A stretch of 38,668 nucleotides of DNA from Natrialba chahannaoensis JCM 10990 (GTDB lineage Archaea > Halobacteriota > Halobacteria > Halobacteriales > Natrialbaceae), in the NCBI RefSeq assembly GCF_000337135.1, contig NZ_AOIN01000008.1, positions 61,320 through 99,987 on the forward strand, in the 5' to 3' direction. Positions 24,847 through 32,579 of this stretch are shown here, piece by piece (the first letter of the stretch is position 1; the number at the start of each line of letters is the position of its first letter). A program made the translations under genes and the position numbers. The notes under the pieces are model-generated. The model worked only from the letters and a program-made list of their open reading frames with translations. It had not been told where the DNA came from and did no database searches.

Positions 24847-25248
24847 ATGAATTCGTACCGAAGGCGGGATGTTATGTTTGGTGCTGGCATTAGTGTCTGT
24901 TTCCTGTCAGGGTGTGTTGGTAATCAAGAGTCAAATGGAAAGACATACACCCTTTCCACATCAAAACCGTTTAATACAGATTATATAGGGATCATAAATT
25001 ATAAAGTGGACGAGAACGTGGACGATTTTCAAATAACTTCCTTTTTAGAGACACATTCGGACGATTTAGATACTATATCCGTATATGATGAAAATGATTA
25101 TCGGGTTGGTAGCTTTGAAATCAGTGATGGAGAGACGCAAATCACTTGGACAGTTAGTGAACAGCCCACAGACACAACATTCAAATTGGTTGTATATGGT
25201 GACAATATGGAAATTGACCGGAGTATACTTCACACAGAGTATAAGTAG
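24847..25248 (+). CDS. Putative Tat/lipoprotein of unknown function
   Basis: A 133-residue protein. The N-terminus has a twin-arginine run (YRRRD), a hydrophobic stretch and a lipobox LSGC at about 20-23, so it is predicted to be exported and lipid-anchored on Cys23. The mature part (about 110 residues) is Asp/Thr/Tyr rich with beta-strand alternation (YIGIINYKVDENV, TISVYDENDYRVGSFEI), like a small beta-sandwich. No family recognised. The AT-rich composition contrasts with the ABC transporter genes to the left and the channel to the right, so it is part of an insert. Its neighbour on the other strand is another exported orphan. Confidence 0.7.
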   Translation: MNSYRRRDVMFGAGISVCFLSGCVGNQESNGKTYTLSTSKPFNTDYIGIINYKVDENVDDFQITSFLETHSDDLDTISVYDENDYRVGSFEISDGETQITWTVSEQPTDTTFKLVVYGDNMEIDRSILHTEYK

Positions 25249-25326
25249 ACAATCTTGTGACTTTCAATGATCTAATTGAATAGATCCCCCATACTAGAGG
25301 ATTTCAGAGGTTTATTTGTGACATCC

Positions 25327-26220
25327 CTAAAATATACAATTAGCCGAAGTATTTAATTTCGTATAGTAGCTCCAGTCTAAAGTATACTGCGAGATACTGC
25401 TAGCAGAGGTAGTGAGAAGTGTCAGTCCGTTCATTATCTCTGTACCGTTGTCTCCCGTGGTACACCCATCAAACTCAAGTTCATACTTTGATCCACTTCC
25501 TGTTGAAGTGTTATTTGTAGTTCGAACTGTTCCACCACCAACAGTAAGCGTTGTTCCTAATGACATGCTTCCGGCACCTCCAGCTGCGCCAATACTTACA
25601 TCAAGATCTTGACCTCCATCAGAAACAGTATCTTGGGGCTCGTACGTGTACAACGACCAATTGCTGGGTAGATCAATGAAATTTTCCATTTCCTCTACCT
25701 TTGTATTCCAGTCGTCAATATCTCCAAAGTCCGCTCTAGACATATGCCACAAGAAATACACATTGTCTCCGTCCGCAGACTCAAAGTCTCCTTTATACAC
25801 CGACACCTGATGGCGAGTTTCACCAATCTTAATACCAGCAGTACCAGTTATGTCTTCAACCCCCGTATCCCACGTATCCTCGTGCGTAATACGCTGTGGG
25901 TCATCAGGAGATGTTGCTTGAATACCGATCTCGTCAGAGTCTACCACATCATTAACAACACCTGGAGGAATAGTCGCTTTTGATCCCTCTGAACTTGCCT
26001 TATTCAGTTCTTCTTTTGTATACTCTTCAAGTTCTTTGTCACTCATCGAATTATCTTCATCAAGTTTAAGTGAGCCACTAAATTCTCCTGCACCCGCATG
26101 CTCTTTTTTGTCTGACTCAGCACCCACAGTACCAGTTGTTGCAAGGAGTCCAACGCTTCCTAGAACGGCTGAGTTTTTCAATACATTACGCCGATTGAAT
26201 CCTTCGTTTTCTGAAGTCAT
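25327..26220 (-). CDS. Tat-exported protein of unknown function
   Basis: A 297-residue protein with a textbook haloarchaeal Tat signal: NRRNVLKNSAVLGSVGLLATTG, cleaved after VGA near residue 34. The mature protein begins acidic (Asp, Glu, Lys). It has a middle region with YKGDFESADGDNVYFLWHM and a glycine-rich stretch (IGAAGGAGSMSLGTTLTVGGG) suggestive of beta structure. Only two cysteines are in the mature part, one in DGCTTGDNG and one three residues from the end (ANCIF), which could form a disulfide closing the C-terminus. No family recognised. AT-rich, with a TATATG box about 30 nt upstream. A secreted toxin, adhesin or surface component are all possible; none is supported. Confidence 0.75.
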   Translation of the reverse strand: MTSENEGFNRRNVLKNSAVLGSVGLLATTGTVGAESDKKEHAGAGEFSGSLKLDEDNSMSDKELEEYTKEELNKASSEGSKATIPPGVVNDVVDSDEIGIQATSPDDPQRITHEDTWDTGVEDITGTAGIKIGETRHQVSVYKGDFESADGDNVYFLWHMSRADFGDIDDWNTKVEEMENFIDLPSNWSLYTYEPQDTVSDGGQDLDVSIGAAGGAGSMSLGTTLTVGGGTVRTTNNTSTGSGSKYELEFDGCTTGDNGTEIMNGLTLLTTSASSISQYTLDWSYYTKLNTSANCIF

Positions 26221-26244
26221 CAGTCTACAATTAGTTCATTATAA

Positions 26245-26250
26245 CATATA
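26245..26250 (-). promoter_or_regulatory. TATA box of the Tat-exported protein gene
   Basis: TATATG on the minus strand, 30 nt before the ATG, with a second TATAAT 24 nt before it; consistent with a leaderless transcript in an AT-rich insert. Confidence 0.5.
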
Positions 26251-26392
26251 TCTATCGGTAATTAGTATTTCCAATATACGTAACAAATTATATCATAAGG
26301 ACCAGGTGCCATACGAGAAGGTGAGAGAATCCTATAATTTGATACGGGTCATTTACACGAATGTTGGAATGCTAATAGATACAAGATCACGC

Positions 26393-27571
26393 TTACTCCG
26401 TCTCGAGTAGCCGCGAAACCACGGGCGACTCATCGGACCCGAGCGCCGACCGGACGAGCAGGTGGCCGCCGAGTTCGGCGAGGCTGATGACATCGTCGGC
26501 ACCGGCGCGCTTGAGTTTTGCCGTGTTCTCGCGATCGGTTGCGGCAGTGACGATGCGAACATCCGGCCGGAGTTCGCGGGCGGTGAGAACCGCCAGCGCG
26601 TCTTCAGCATCGTTGTTCGTTGCGACGAGCACGGTGCGTGCGCTCTCGATTTTCGCCCGTTGAAGCGGCCCTTCGTCGCTTGGGTTCCCGGAAAGGACAC
26701 GGATATCGCGCTCTGTCAATTCGCTTGCAGCCGTTTCGTCTCTGGTGACGACGAGGAACTGTTCGTCCGCGTCGGCGAGTTTGTTGACGATCGGTTCGGT
26801 CAGGTCCCCGTAGCCGAGGACGAGCACGTGGTTCTCGAGGAGTTCGAGTTCTGAATCGGTCATAATTCCGAGTGTCTTTGAAATCCGGGCCTGGATTGCC
26901 GGGCCGACGAGCGCACCGATGGCGATACCGAAGCTTGCGACGCCGAGAACGACGACAGTCATAGTGAAGACGATGGCCATCTCAGTCTCGGGCCCGATAT
27001 CGCCGTAGCCGACGGTGCTCGACGTGATCAGGGTGAAGTAGAAGGCGTCGAGCAGCGTTTCGATGCCGTCGAACTCGTCGGCCAGCGCGTACGCGCCGAA
27101 GGTGCCGTAGGCCTGCACACCGACGAGCGCGCCGCCCGCAGCGAGTTGCGTCGTCGTCAGCGAGAGTGACCGGTCGAACCGCCGACGCGTCAACAACAGT
27201 GTCGGCATCGAGACGAGCGAGAGCACGACTAGCGGATAGGAGTACTGACTGGCCTGGAGCAGCCCCTGGGCTGCCGTCAGCGGCATGAGAAGCAGGGTCG
27301 CCCACCAGCCAGCACGCAGCCCCCGGCGAAGTGCGAGCGCGCTTCCGACCATCAAAAAGCCAGTCAACGCGCCGGTAAAGCCTGCGCCATCCTGCACGGA
27401 TTCTGGGACGTGCGGTGCGAGCGGTCCTGAGACGCCCCCCGTTTCGATGTTAATAATCCCGATGACGACGGAGAGCATCGCGACGAGCAAGGCGAGACCA
27501 ACGGCTGCGCGCGTCGTCACGATCCAGCGCCAGTTCTCCGGCAATCGTTCGGTCACCCACTCACCGACCAT
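26393..27571 (-). CDS. Potassium channel with RCK (TrkA-N) domain
   Basis: A 392-residue protein. Four or more N-terminal membrane helices cover about 20-160, and a pore module at about 170-225 carries the selectivity filter TVGYGD at 186-191, between an outer and an inner helix. A cytoplasmic RCK/TrkA-N domain at about 245-375 has the nucleotide-binding strand HVLVLGYGDLTEP, in which the third glycine of GxGxxG is replaced. It then runs through FLVVTRDE and TVLVATNNDAEDALAVLTARE. Such channels conduct K+ and are gated by ligand binding to RCK. Extra helices before the pore are seen in several haloarchaeal members. It stands alone and borders the AT-rich insert at its 3' end. Confidence 0.9.
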   Translation of the reverse strand: MVGEWVTERLPENWRWIVTTRAAVGLALLVAMLSVVIGIINIETGGVSGPLAPHVPESVQDGAGFTGALTGFLMVGSALALRRGLRAGWWATLLLMPLTAAQGLLQASQYSYPLVVLSLVSMPTLLLTRRRFDRSLSLTTTQLAAGGALVGVQAYGTFGAYALADEFDGIETLLDAFYFTLITSSTVGYGDIGPETEMAIVFTMTVVVLGVASFGIAIGALVGPAIQARISKTLGIMTDSELELLENHVLVLGYGDLTEPIVNKLADADEQFLVVTRDETAASELTERDIRVLSGNPSDEGPLQRAKIESARTVLVATNNDAEDALAVLTARELRPDVRIVTAATDRENTAKLKRAGADDVISLAELGGHLLVRSALGSDESPVVSRLLETE

Positions 27572-27726
27572 CTATACACACCGTTCCAGTCTGGGCATAG
27601 TTAAGCGTCTCCGTCCACCACAGGCGTCGAGCAACAGGACAGCACCACTGTGCACTGTGCACTGTACACTGAACATGTACACCGCGGAGCGGTAGCTACT
27701 TGCCTCCGGCACCGATATCGCCATCT

Positions 27727-28011
27727 ATGCCAACGGAGTGGAAACTGTTCGCAGACCTCGCCGAACGCGCTGGGGACAAACAGGTCACCGTCGATGCATC
27801 CGCCGGCGACACCGTCGACGACGCGCTCGTCGAACTGGTTGAGGACCGACCCGCTGTCGGCGACCGCGTCCTCACCGACGACGGCGACCTGCGATCGCAA
27901 ATCAACGTTATGCGAAACGGGACGAACGTGCTCGTCGAAGAGGAGGGACTCGAGACGGAACTCGAGGAGGGCGATGAACTTGCGCTGTTCCCGCCGGTCA
28001 GCGGTGGCTAA
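27727..28011 (+). CDS. samp1: SAMP1-like ubiquitin-like small archaeal modifier protein
   Basis: A 94-residue beta-grasp protein of the MoaD/ThiS type. It starts TEWKLFADLAERAG and ends DELALFPPVSGG, matching Haloferax SAMP1 closely. The C-terminal diglycine is the site of adenylation and thiolation, or of isopeptide linkage to lysines of target proteins. SAMP1 also supports molybdopterin synthesis, so both roles are possible. It stops exactly one base before the convergent GNAT stop codon. The start was chosen so the protein begins at the conserved EWKLF strand; an upstream in-frame ATG would add nine residues. Confidence 0.92.
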   Translation: MPTEWKLFADLAERAGDKQVTVDASAGDTVDDALVELVEDRPAVGDRVLTDDGDLRSQINVMRNGTNVLVEEEGLETELEEGDELALFPPVSGG

Positions 28012-28929
28012 CTAGAGCGGACCGCTGAGGACGAAGTCCGGTTCTTCGGAGATGGTCGCGCCCGCGTAGGAGGCGTCACTGACGACGGCAGCCGTCTCCG
28101 GGATCAGTACTCGTGTTCGATCAGCGCCGAGAGCGGCGGCGTCACGGCTGATGGCGGCGAACAGCGATCGGGCCGCGTCGACATCTTCCCAGGCACCGAC
28201 ACCGTACTCGGCCCACGTTTCGGACTCACCGTCGTCGTTTTCGCGCTCGTCGGTTCGGAGCCGGTAGGAGGCACCGACGTATCGACGGTCGCGTTCGACG
28301 GCGAAGACCTCGGTGTCGTTAGCTGCAGTATTCGCGAAGTCCAGAAAGTCCTGCCGTGTGAGTTCGCGCATAGCCCACGTCTCCTCCGGCGCGTAGCCAA
28401 GCCCGTTCAGGTGCTCGCATGCGTCGCTGTGCGTCCAGTACCGCCAGGCGGTAGCGGGGTCATTGGTTACCGTGTCTGGGCCCGAGGCGTCGGGGTCCGG
28501 TTTCGGGTGCGCAAATCGGAACTCCGTCGCTGGGCCGAGGCCGCTCTTTCGCGCCGCACCGAGCGAGGCCGCGTTCCACGAGAAAATCATTACGCGACCG
28601 ACGGTCGCGCCCTGCTCGCTCGCCCACTCGAAACAAGCGTTGTTGAGCCGGCCGCTCAAACCCTGACGCTGGTAATCGGGATTGACGCGCATTCCCTGAA
28701 ACCAGGCCTCGTCGGGCGAGATCATCACAGCCTGGACGATGCCTGCGACATCGTCGCCGGCGTCGGCGAGAAACGTCTTCTTGTGGTCCTCGTCGTCGTC
28801 CTCGAGCCAATCGTGGTAGATCTGTGGGATGTAGTCGCCGCCGCGCCCTTCCCAGAGATCCTCGGTAAAGGCCTTGACGCCCTCGTAATCGTCGTGCGTC
28901 GCTCGCCGGATGTGAATCCCTACCGACAT
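28012..28929 (-). CDS. GNAT-family N-acetyltransferase
   Basis: A 305-residue protein. The N-terminal half is a GNAT domain: HIRRATHDDYEGVKAF at the start, VNPDYQRQGLSGRLN at about 81-95 (the Q/R-x-x-G/A acetyl-CoA binding loop), and GRVMIFSWNAASLGAARKSGL. The C-terminal half continues with a second GNAT-like unit (WAMRELTRQDFLDFA, then VFAVERDRRYVGASYR, then ADRTRVLIPET), so it may be a tandem GNAT. The acyl acceptor is unknown. Five base pairs separate its ATG from the upstream gatD stop, so it is in one transcript with gatD. The start is set by the conserved IRRAT strand. Confidence 0.88.
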   Translation of the reverse strand: MSVGIHIRRATHDDYEGVKAFTEDLWEGRGGDYIPQIYHDWLEDDDEDHKKTFLADAGDDVAGIVQAVMISPDEAWFQGMRVNPDYQRQGLSGRLNNACFEWASEQGATVGRVMIFSWNAASLGAARKSGLGPATEFRFAHPKPDPDASGPDTVTNDPATAWRYWTHSDACEHLNGLGYAPEETWAMRELTRQDFLDFANTAANDTEVFAVERDRRYVGASYRLRTDERENDDGESETWAEYGVGAWEDVDAARSLFAAISRDAAALGADRTRVLIPETAAVVSDASYAGATISEEPDFVLSGPL

Positions 28930-28934
28930 CGAGA

Positions 28935-30206
28935 TCACTCCCAGGGGACCGACCGCTCTTGCAGTTCGCCGGCGATCGAGGTCTGCATCGTCTCTGTGAC
29001 CGATTCCTCGTTCGCGAGCGCCCACATCAGCTTCACTTTTGCCGTCCCTGGGAGGGTGTCACCAGCCTCGATGACACCGGCGTCAAGGAGGTCCCGACCC
29101 GTATCGTAGACACGGTCACAGACTCGCCCCTCGAGACACTGGCTGGTCATAACGACAGTCGTGCCGTCTGCGACCAGTTCCTCGATTCGCGGAATCAGGT
29201 CCGTGTGGACGTGTCCGAGCCCAGTTCCCTCGATGACCAGTCCGTCAGCACCCTCGACTACGTCGAGGAACGCCGGGTCCATTCCCGGCGTGAACTTCAG
29301 CAGTTCTACGTCGGACTCGAGTGCAGCCGAGAGTTCGAGGGCGACCTCGCCGCGTTGCTGGTAGTCGCGGCAGAAGCTAACGGTTTCACTGTCGTAGTCG
29401 ACGGTACCGAGTGGCTCTGCACCGATGGTTTCGAAGGCGTCGCGGCGGGAGGTGTGGTTCTTTCGGACGCGGGTGCCCCGGTGGAGCGCACAGATGTCGT
29501 CCGACTCGGAGCCATGCATACAGACGAGGACCTCCGCACAGTCGCTCTTTGCGGCTTCCACGGCCGAGACGGCGTTCATCACGTTATCTGAAGAGGGCCG
29601 ATCGGCCGAGCGCTGGCTGCCCGTAAAGACGATCGGAACCGGCGTCTCGAGCATAAAGGAGAGCGCCGAGGCGGAGTACTGCATCGTGTCCGTGCCGTGC
29701 ATGACGACGACGCCGTCCGCGCCGTTTTCGATTTCCTCCTGGACCGCCTGAGCGAGGTCCTGCCAGATCGGCGGCTCCATGTTCTCGGAGAGGATGTTCG
29801 CGACGACACGCCCGCGGTAGTTCGCGCGGCCAGCCAGGTCGGGAACGGCGCGTAGCACGTCCTCGGCGTCGAACTGGGCGGTCACCGCGCCAGTTCGGTA
29901 GTCGACCGTCGAGGCGATGGTGCCGCCGGTCGAGATGAGCGAGATGGTCGGGAGGTCGTCGTCGAACTCGACTTCGTCGCTGGCGTCTTCGTCAGCAGCG
30001 TCCTCCGCATCGTCAGCATCACTATCGCCGTCAATCTCGTACACATCTTCCGCGAGAACTGAAACGTCGGCATCGTCCCGGTCAACGCCGACGTTGTATC
30101 CGCCCTCGAGTTTCACCACGAGCTGCTCGTCCGTGCTAGAGGGAAGCAACACGCCTTCGTACGCGCGATCCGCGCGGTCGACGCGAACGCGATCGCCTGG
30201 ATTCAT
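28935..30206 (-). CDS. gatD: Glutamyl-tRNA(Gln) amidotransferase subunit D
   Basis: A 423-residue asparaginase-like subunit of the archaeal GatDE amidotransferase, which releases ammonia from glutamine or asparagine to convert Glu-tRNA(Gln) to Gln-tRNA(Gln). An N-terminal beta barrel covers about 1-55 (NPGDRVRVDRADRAYEGVLL), followed by an acidic linker at about 58-84. The catalytic TGGTIAS is at 93-99, HGTDTMQYSA at 170-179, and the conserved SMRDGD-type region reads GSQRSADRPSSDNVMNAV. The partner gatE is not in the window. The start matches the usual N-terminus and follows a TTCAAG box 30 nt upstream; an ATG 16 codons earlier gives a basic stretch. Confidence 0.93.
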   Translation of the reverse strand: MNPGDRVRVDRADRAYEGVLLPSSTDEQLVVKLEGGYNVGVDRDDADVSVLAEDVYEIDGDSDADDAEDAADEDASDEVEFDDDLPTISLISTGGTIASTVDYRTGAVTAQFDAEDVLRAVPDLAGRANYRGRVVANILSENMEPPIWQDLAQAVQEEIENGADGVVVMHGTDTMQYSASALSFMLETPVPIVFTGSQRSADRPSSDNVMNAVSAVEAAKSDCAEVLVCMHGSESDDICALHRGTRVRKNHTSRRDAFETIGAEPLGTVDYDSETVSFCRDYQQRGEVALELSAALESDVELLKFTPGMDPAFLDVVEGADGLVIEGTGLGHVHTDLIPRIEELVADGTTVVMTSQCLEGRVCDRVYDTGRDLLDAGVIEAGDTLPGTAKVKLMWALANEESVTETMQTSIAGELQERSVPWE

Positions 30207-30281
30207 ACAAACGCGTTGCGCGTCGGCGGACTTGAAGGCACGCTTTCCACCCAACGGTAACCGACTCTCGAACCGTAGCCG

Positions 30282-30506
30282 TTAGCCGGCGACACCGATG
30301 ACGATGAGTCCGAGTCCGGCGAGCAAGAGAACGCCCGCTATCATCGCCGTTAGCAATCGGACCGTCGCCAGCGCGTCCTCGGATAACTCGAGCCGGGGGT
30401 AGAAGTGACGAGCCGCAGAGAGGGCCCCCAGCCCGATCGCGATGGCGATGATCCCGAAGGCGACCAGATCGACGTTCACATTCCCCTCTACCAGCCCGTT
30501 CGTCAT
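30282..30506 (-). CDS. Small two-helix membrane protein
   Basis: A 74-residue protein with two hydrophobic helices (VDLVAFGIIAIAIGLGALSAARH and LLTAMIAGVLLLAGLGLIVIGVAG) around a short charged loop (PRLELSEDALATV). It is of a kind found in many haloarchaeal genomes without known function. Codon use and acidic/hydrophobic composition look native. It is on the same strand as gatD with about 75 bp between them and is divergent from the next gene. Confidence 0.7.
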   Translation of the reverse strand: MTNGLVEGNVNVDLVAFGIIAIAIGLGALSAARHFYPRLELSEDALATVRLLTAMIAGVLLLAGLGLIVIGVAG

Positions 30507-30672
30507 AAACGTCGTCCGTGTCGGTGACGACGGTCACGGCTGGGAACTGAAACTGAACCACTGGTGTGGCACGCACCACTCGAGTGGGTCGGTCACGAAC
30601 GGCGAGTGTGCCAGTCACGAAAGGTGACAGTACAGGGAAAAGACCATGGTGCCAGCCGCCCAGCGTTCGCAT

Positions 30673-31329
30673 ATGAACGACCGCTCGGACGAGGTGACCG
30701 AGCAGCGAGACGGTGATCCCCGCTCGACTGATGACCTTCTCTCGGAAACGGAGCGGCTGCTTTCGGAGACGGGTGGTGGCGGTGGTTCTGGCGGTACCGG
30801 TGGTTCTGATGATGTCGGTAGAACAGCCACCACAGACACCACATCGAGCAACACTGCCGATCCAGGAATGGACGATCTCGCGGGGTTTGGCTCCAGTCCG
30901 AAGGGGGAACCCGAACCCGAATCGCGCAAACGGGCGGAGACCGACTCAGGTGGCTCTCGCCTTGGCAAGCTCACAGGCGGGCGCTCGCTCGAGGAATACT
31001 TCTCCCCGAAGGCGTTTCTCGCCCTCGTGCTAACCCTCGGTGTTGGCCTGTTCGCCGGCGGGGCAGTGATCCCCGTTGCCGGACAGCTTATCGGTATCTT
31101 CGCCGCTGCCTTCCTGATCGGCGTAGTTACGTCCAAACGCCGGTATCTGGAGCTAACGAGCGCTGGTATCACTGCCGGGATGCTGACGACGCTGGACCCA
31201 GTCTACTTCGCACTCGGCTCCGGCCTGACACTGCTCGGAATCGGTGCGGCGATCGGGTTCGTCGCCTCCGTCGCCGGCTACTATTTCGGTCGCGACCTTC
31301 GCGATGGATTGGTCCGAGACGTGCCGTAA
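30673..31329 (+). CDS. Haloarchaeal membrane protein with hydrophilic head
   Basis: A 218-residue protein. Residues 1-105 are hydrophilic and low in complexity: SETERLLSETGGGGGSGGTGGS, then Asp/Thr/Ser-rich and Pro-Glu-Arg stretches ending in RSLEEYFSPKAF. The remaining 110 residues hold four transmembrane helices (ALVLTLGVGLFAGGAVIPVAG, FAAAFLIGVVTS, GLTLLGIGAAIGFVASVAGYY). The YLELTSAGITAGMLTTL segment resembles the DUF-type haloarchaeal membrane proteins, but I cannot name a family. The ATG at 30673 is preferred to one nine codons upstream. Confidence 0.75.
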   Translation: MNDRSDEVTEQRDGDPRSTDDLLSETERLLSETGGGGGSGGTGGSDDVGRTATTDTTSSNTADPGMDDLAGFGSSPKGEPEPESRKRAETDSGGSRLGKLTGGRSLEEYFSPKAFLALVLTLGVGLFAGGAVIPVAGQLIGIFAAAFLIGVVTSKRRYLELTSAGITAGMLTTLDPVYFALGSGLTLLGIGAAIGFVASVAGYYFGRDLRDGLVRDVP

Positions 31330-31375
31330 GCCGTCACTCGTATCCCTCTGCGTCAGGTTTCAGAAATCAACACAC

Positions 31376-31690
31376 ATGTCGCAGGAGTACGACAAACTCG
31401 TTCGGGACGACATTCCGGAGATAATCGTGGATAGTGGAGAAACGCCAGTCACACGAACCGCCAGCGACGCGGAGTACGAAACATACCTCTGCAAGAAACT
31501 GCGCGAAGAAGTCGAGGAGTACGTCACCGATCGGGACGTAGACGAGTTAGCCGACGTACTCGAGGTACTCCACGCGATACGGAAGTTCGAGGGTATCTCC
31601 GAACAGGAGCTGCACAATCGCAGAGAGCGAAAGGCCGATGACAGAGGCAGGTTCGACGAGCGACTCATTCTCGAGCGCGTGACGGAGTGA
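31376..31690 (+). CDS. MazG-like / PRA-PH-like small nucleotide pyrophosphohydrolase
   Basis: A 104-residue protein. It begins EYDKLVRDDIPEIIVDSGE, the typical opening of phosphoribosyl-ATP-pyrophosphohydrolase-like house-cleaning enzymes. The acidic metal motif LREEVEEYV followed by DELADVLEVLHAI fits the ExxE-(12-28)-ExxD pattern of MazG folds. Such enzymes hydrolyse non-canonical or excess NTPs to NMP and PPi. The substrate is unknown. It begins about 45 bp after the preceding membrane-protein gene on the same strand. The start is set by the conserved KLVRD. Confidence 0.82.
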   Translation: MSQEYDKLVRDDIPEIIVDSGETPVTRTASDAEYETYLCKKLREEVEEYVTDRDVDELADVLEVLHAIRKFEGISEQELHNRRERKADDRGRFDERLILERVTE

Positions 31691-31710
31691 GCACCCGTTA
31701 CCCGTTCCCG

Positions 31711-32370
31711 TTACCCGTTCGTCGTCAGCTCCCAGCCCCGCTCCGTCCGCTGAACGATTCCCTCATCGGCCATCGATTCTAGCAGCTCAGCGATGATCTC
31801 TCGCGGCGCATCGAGCTCCCGACCCAGCTCACCAACCGACTTCGGCTCCGTCCGGATCGTCGCCAGCAGGTCGGCATAAATCCGGCTCTCTGGACCATCT
31901 CCAACTGTTTCTGAAATCTGGTCGAGCACATCGTACAGCTGGCTTTGGACCCAGCGCTGGGCCAGCGACAGTTCGTTTTCGAGTCGCTCCAGGTCCTCGA
32001 GTGCACCGAGGAATTCGTCGAGTTCGTCGAGTTCGTCGCAAGCGACATCGAGGGAGAGGTGGCGACAGGTGGTGATGTCGAAGCTGTTGTTGGTCGGGTA
32101 GGCGCTCTTGCTGGCGAAGCCGTAGGGAGAGACGGTGACCTCGAGGCGGACGTTGCGGGCGATGTGGAAGTATTTCCGGCGCTGGTCGTCGACGTGGCTC
32201 TCGATCAGGCCGGCCTCCTCGAGTTTGCGGAGGTGTTCGATGACTGCCTTGGGACTGACGCCGATGTATTCGGAGATTTCAGTCACGTAACAGGGTTTGC
32301 GAGCGAGAAGACGGAGGATGCGCCTCCGATTCTCGTTTCCCAGTAGATCCAACAAGGCGGCGGAGTCCAT
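31711..32370 (-). CDS. ArsR-type winged-helix transcriptional regulator
   Basis: A 219-residue regulator. Residues 1-75 are a winged helix (LLDLLGNENRRRILRLLARK, the recognition helix YIGVSPKAVIEHLRKLEEAG, and the wing VDDQRRKYFHIAR). The middle region has TVSPYGFASKSAYPTNNSFD and a glutamate-rich coiled coil (DELDELDEFLGALEDLERLENELSL). A second C-terminal winged-helix-like module follows (EPKSVGELGRELDAPREIIAELLESM). Haloarchaeal ArsR proteins of this type lack metal-binding cysteines, as here, so a non-metal ligand is likely. The target is unknown; the convergent MazG-like gene and the downstream secreted protein are candidates only by proximity. Confidence 0.85.
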   Translation of the reverse strand: MDSAALLDLLGNENRRRILRLLARKPCYVTEISEYIGVSPKAVIEHLRKLEEAGLIESHVDDQRRKYFHIARNVRLEVTVSPYGFASKSAYPTNNSFDITTCRHLSLDVACDELDELDEFLGALEDLERLENELSLAQRWVQSQLYDVLDQISETVGDGPESRIYADLLATIRTEPKSVGELGRELDAPREIIAELLESMADEGIVQRTERGWELTTNG

Positions 32371-32579
32371 CGTGGGAGGGTATGGTATCACCGCTGAAAA
32401 GCGTGTCTGCTCGGGGGAGAAGGCGTGACGGACACCCACACGGAGAGGTCGGACGACGGTGGCGAGACACCGGTAGTGCCTGTCCCTGAAGCTATATTTG
32501 TGTCAGTGGCTGTCTGTACCTGTGGCTGTGACTGTGGTTGATCTGTAGCTCTGGCCGTATCAAATTCAGTAGTTTCTGC

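Noticed and set aside
25327-26220. Halocin C8-like precursor
   Set aside because: Size and Tat signal are similar, but there are only two mature cysteines, not the cysteine-rich C-terminal peptide of that halocin.
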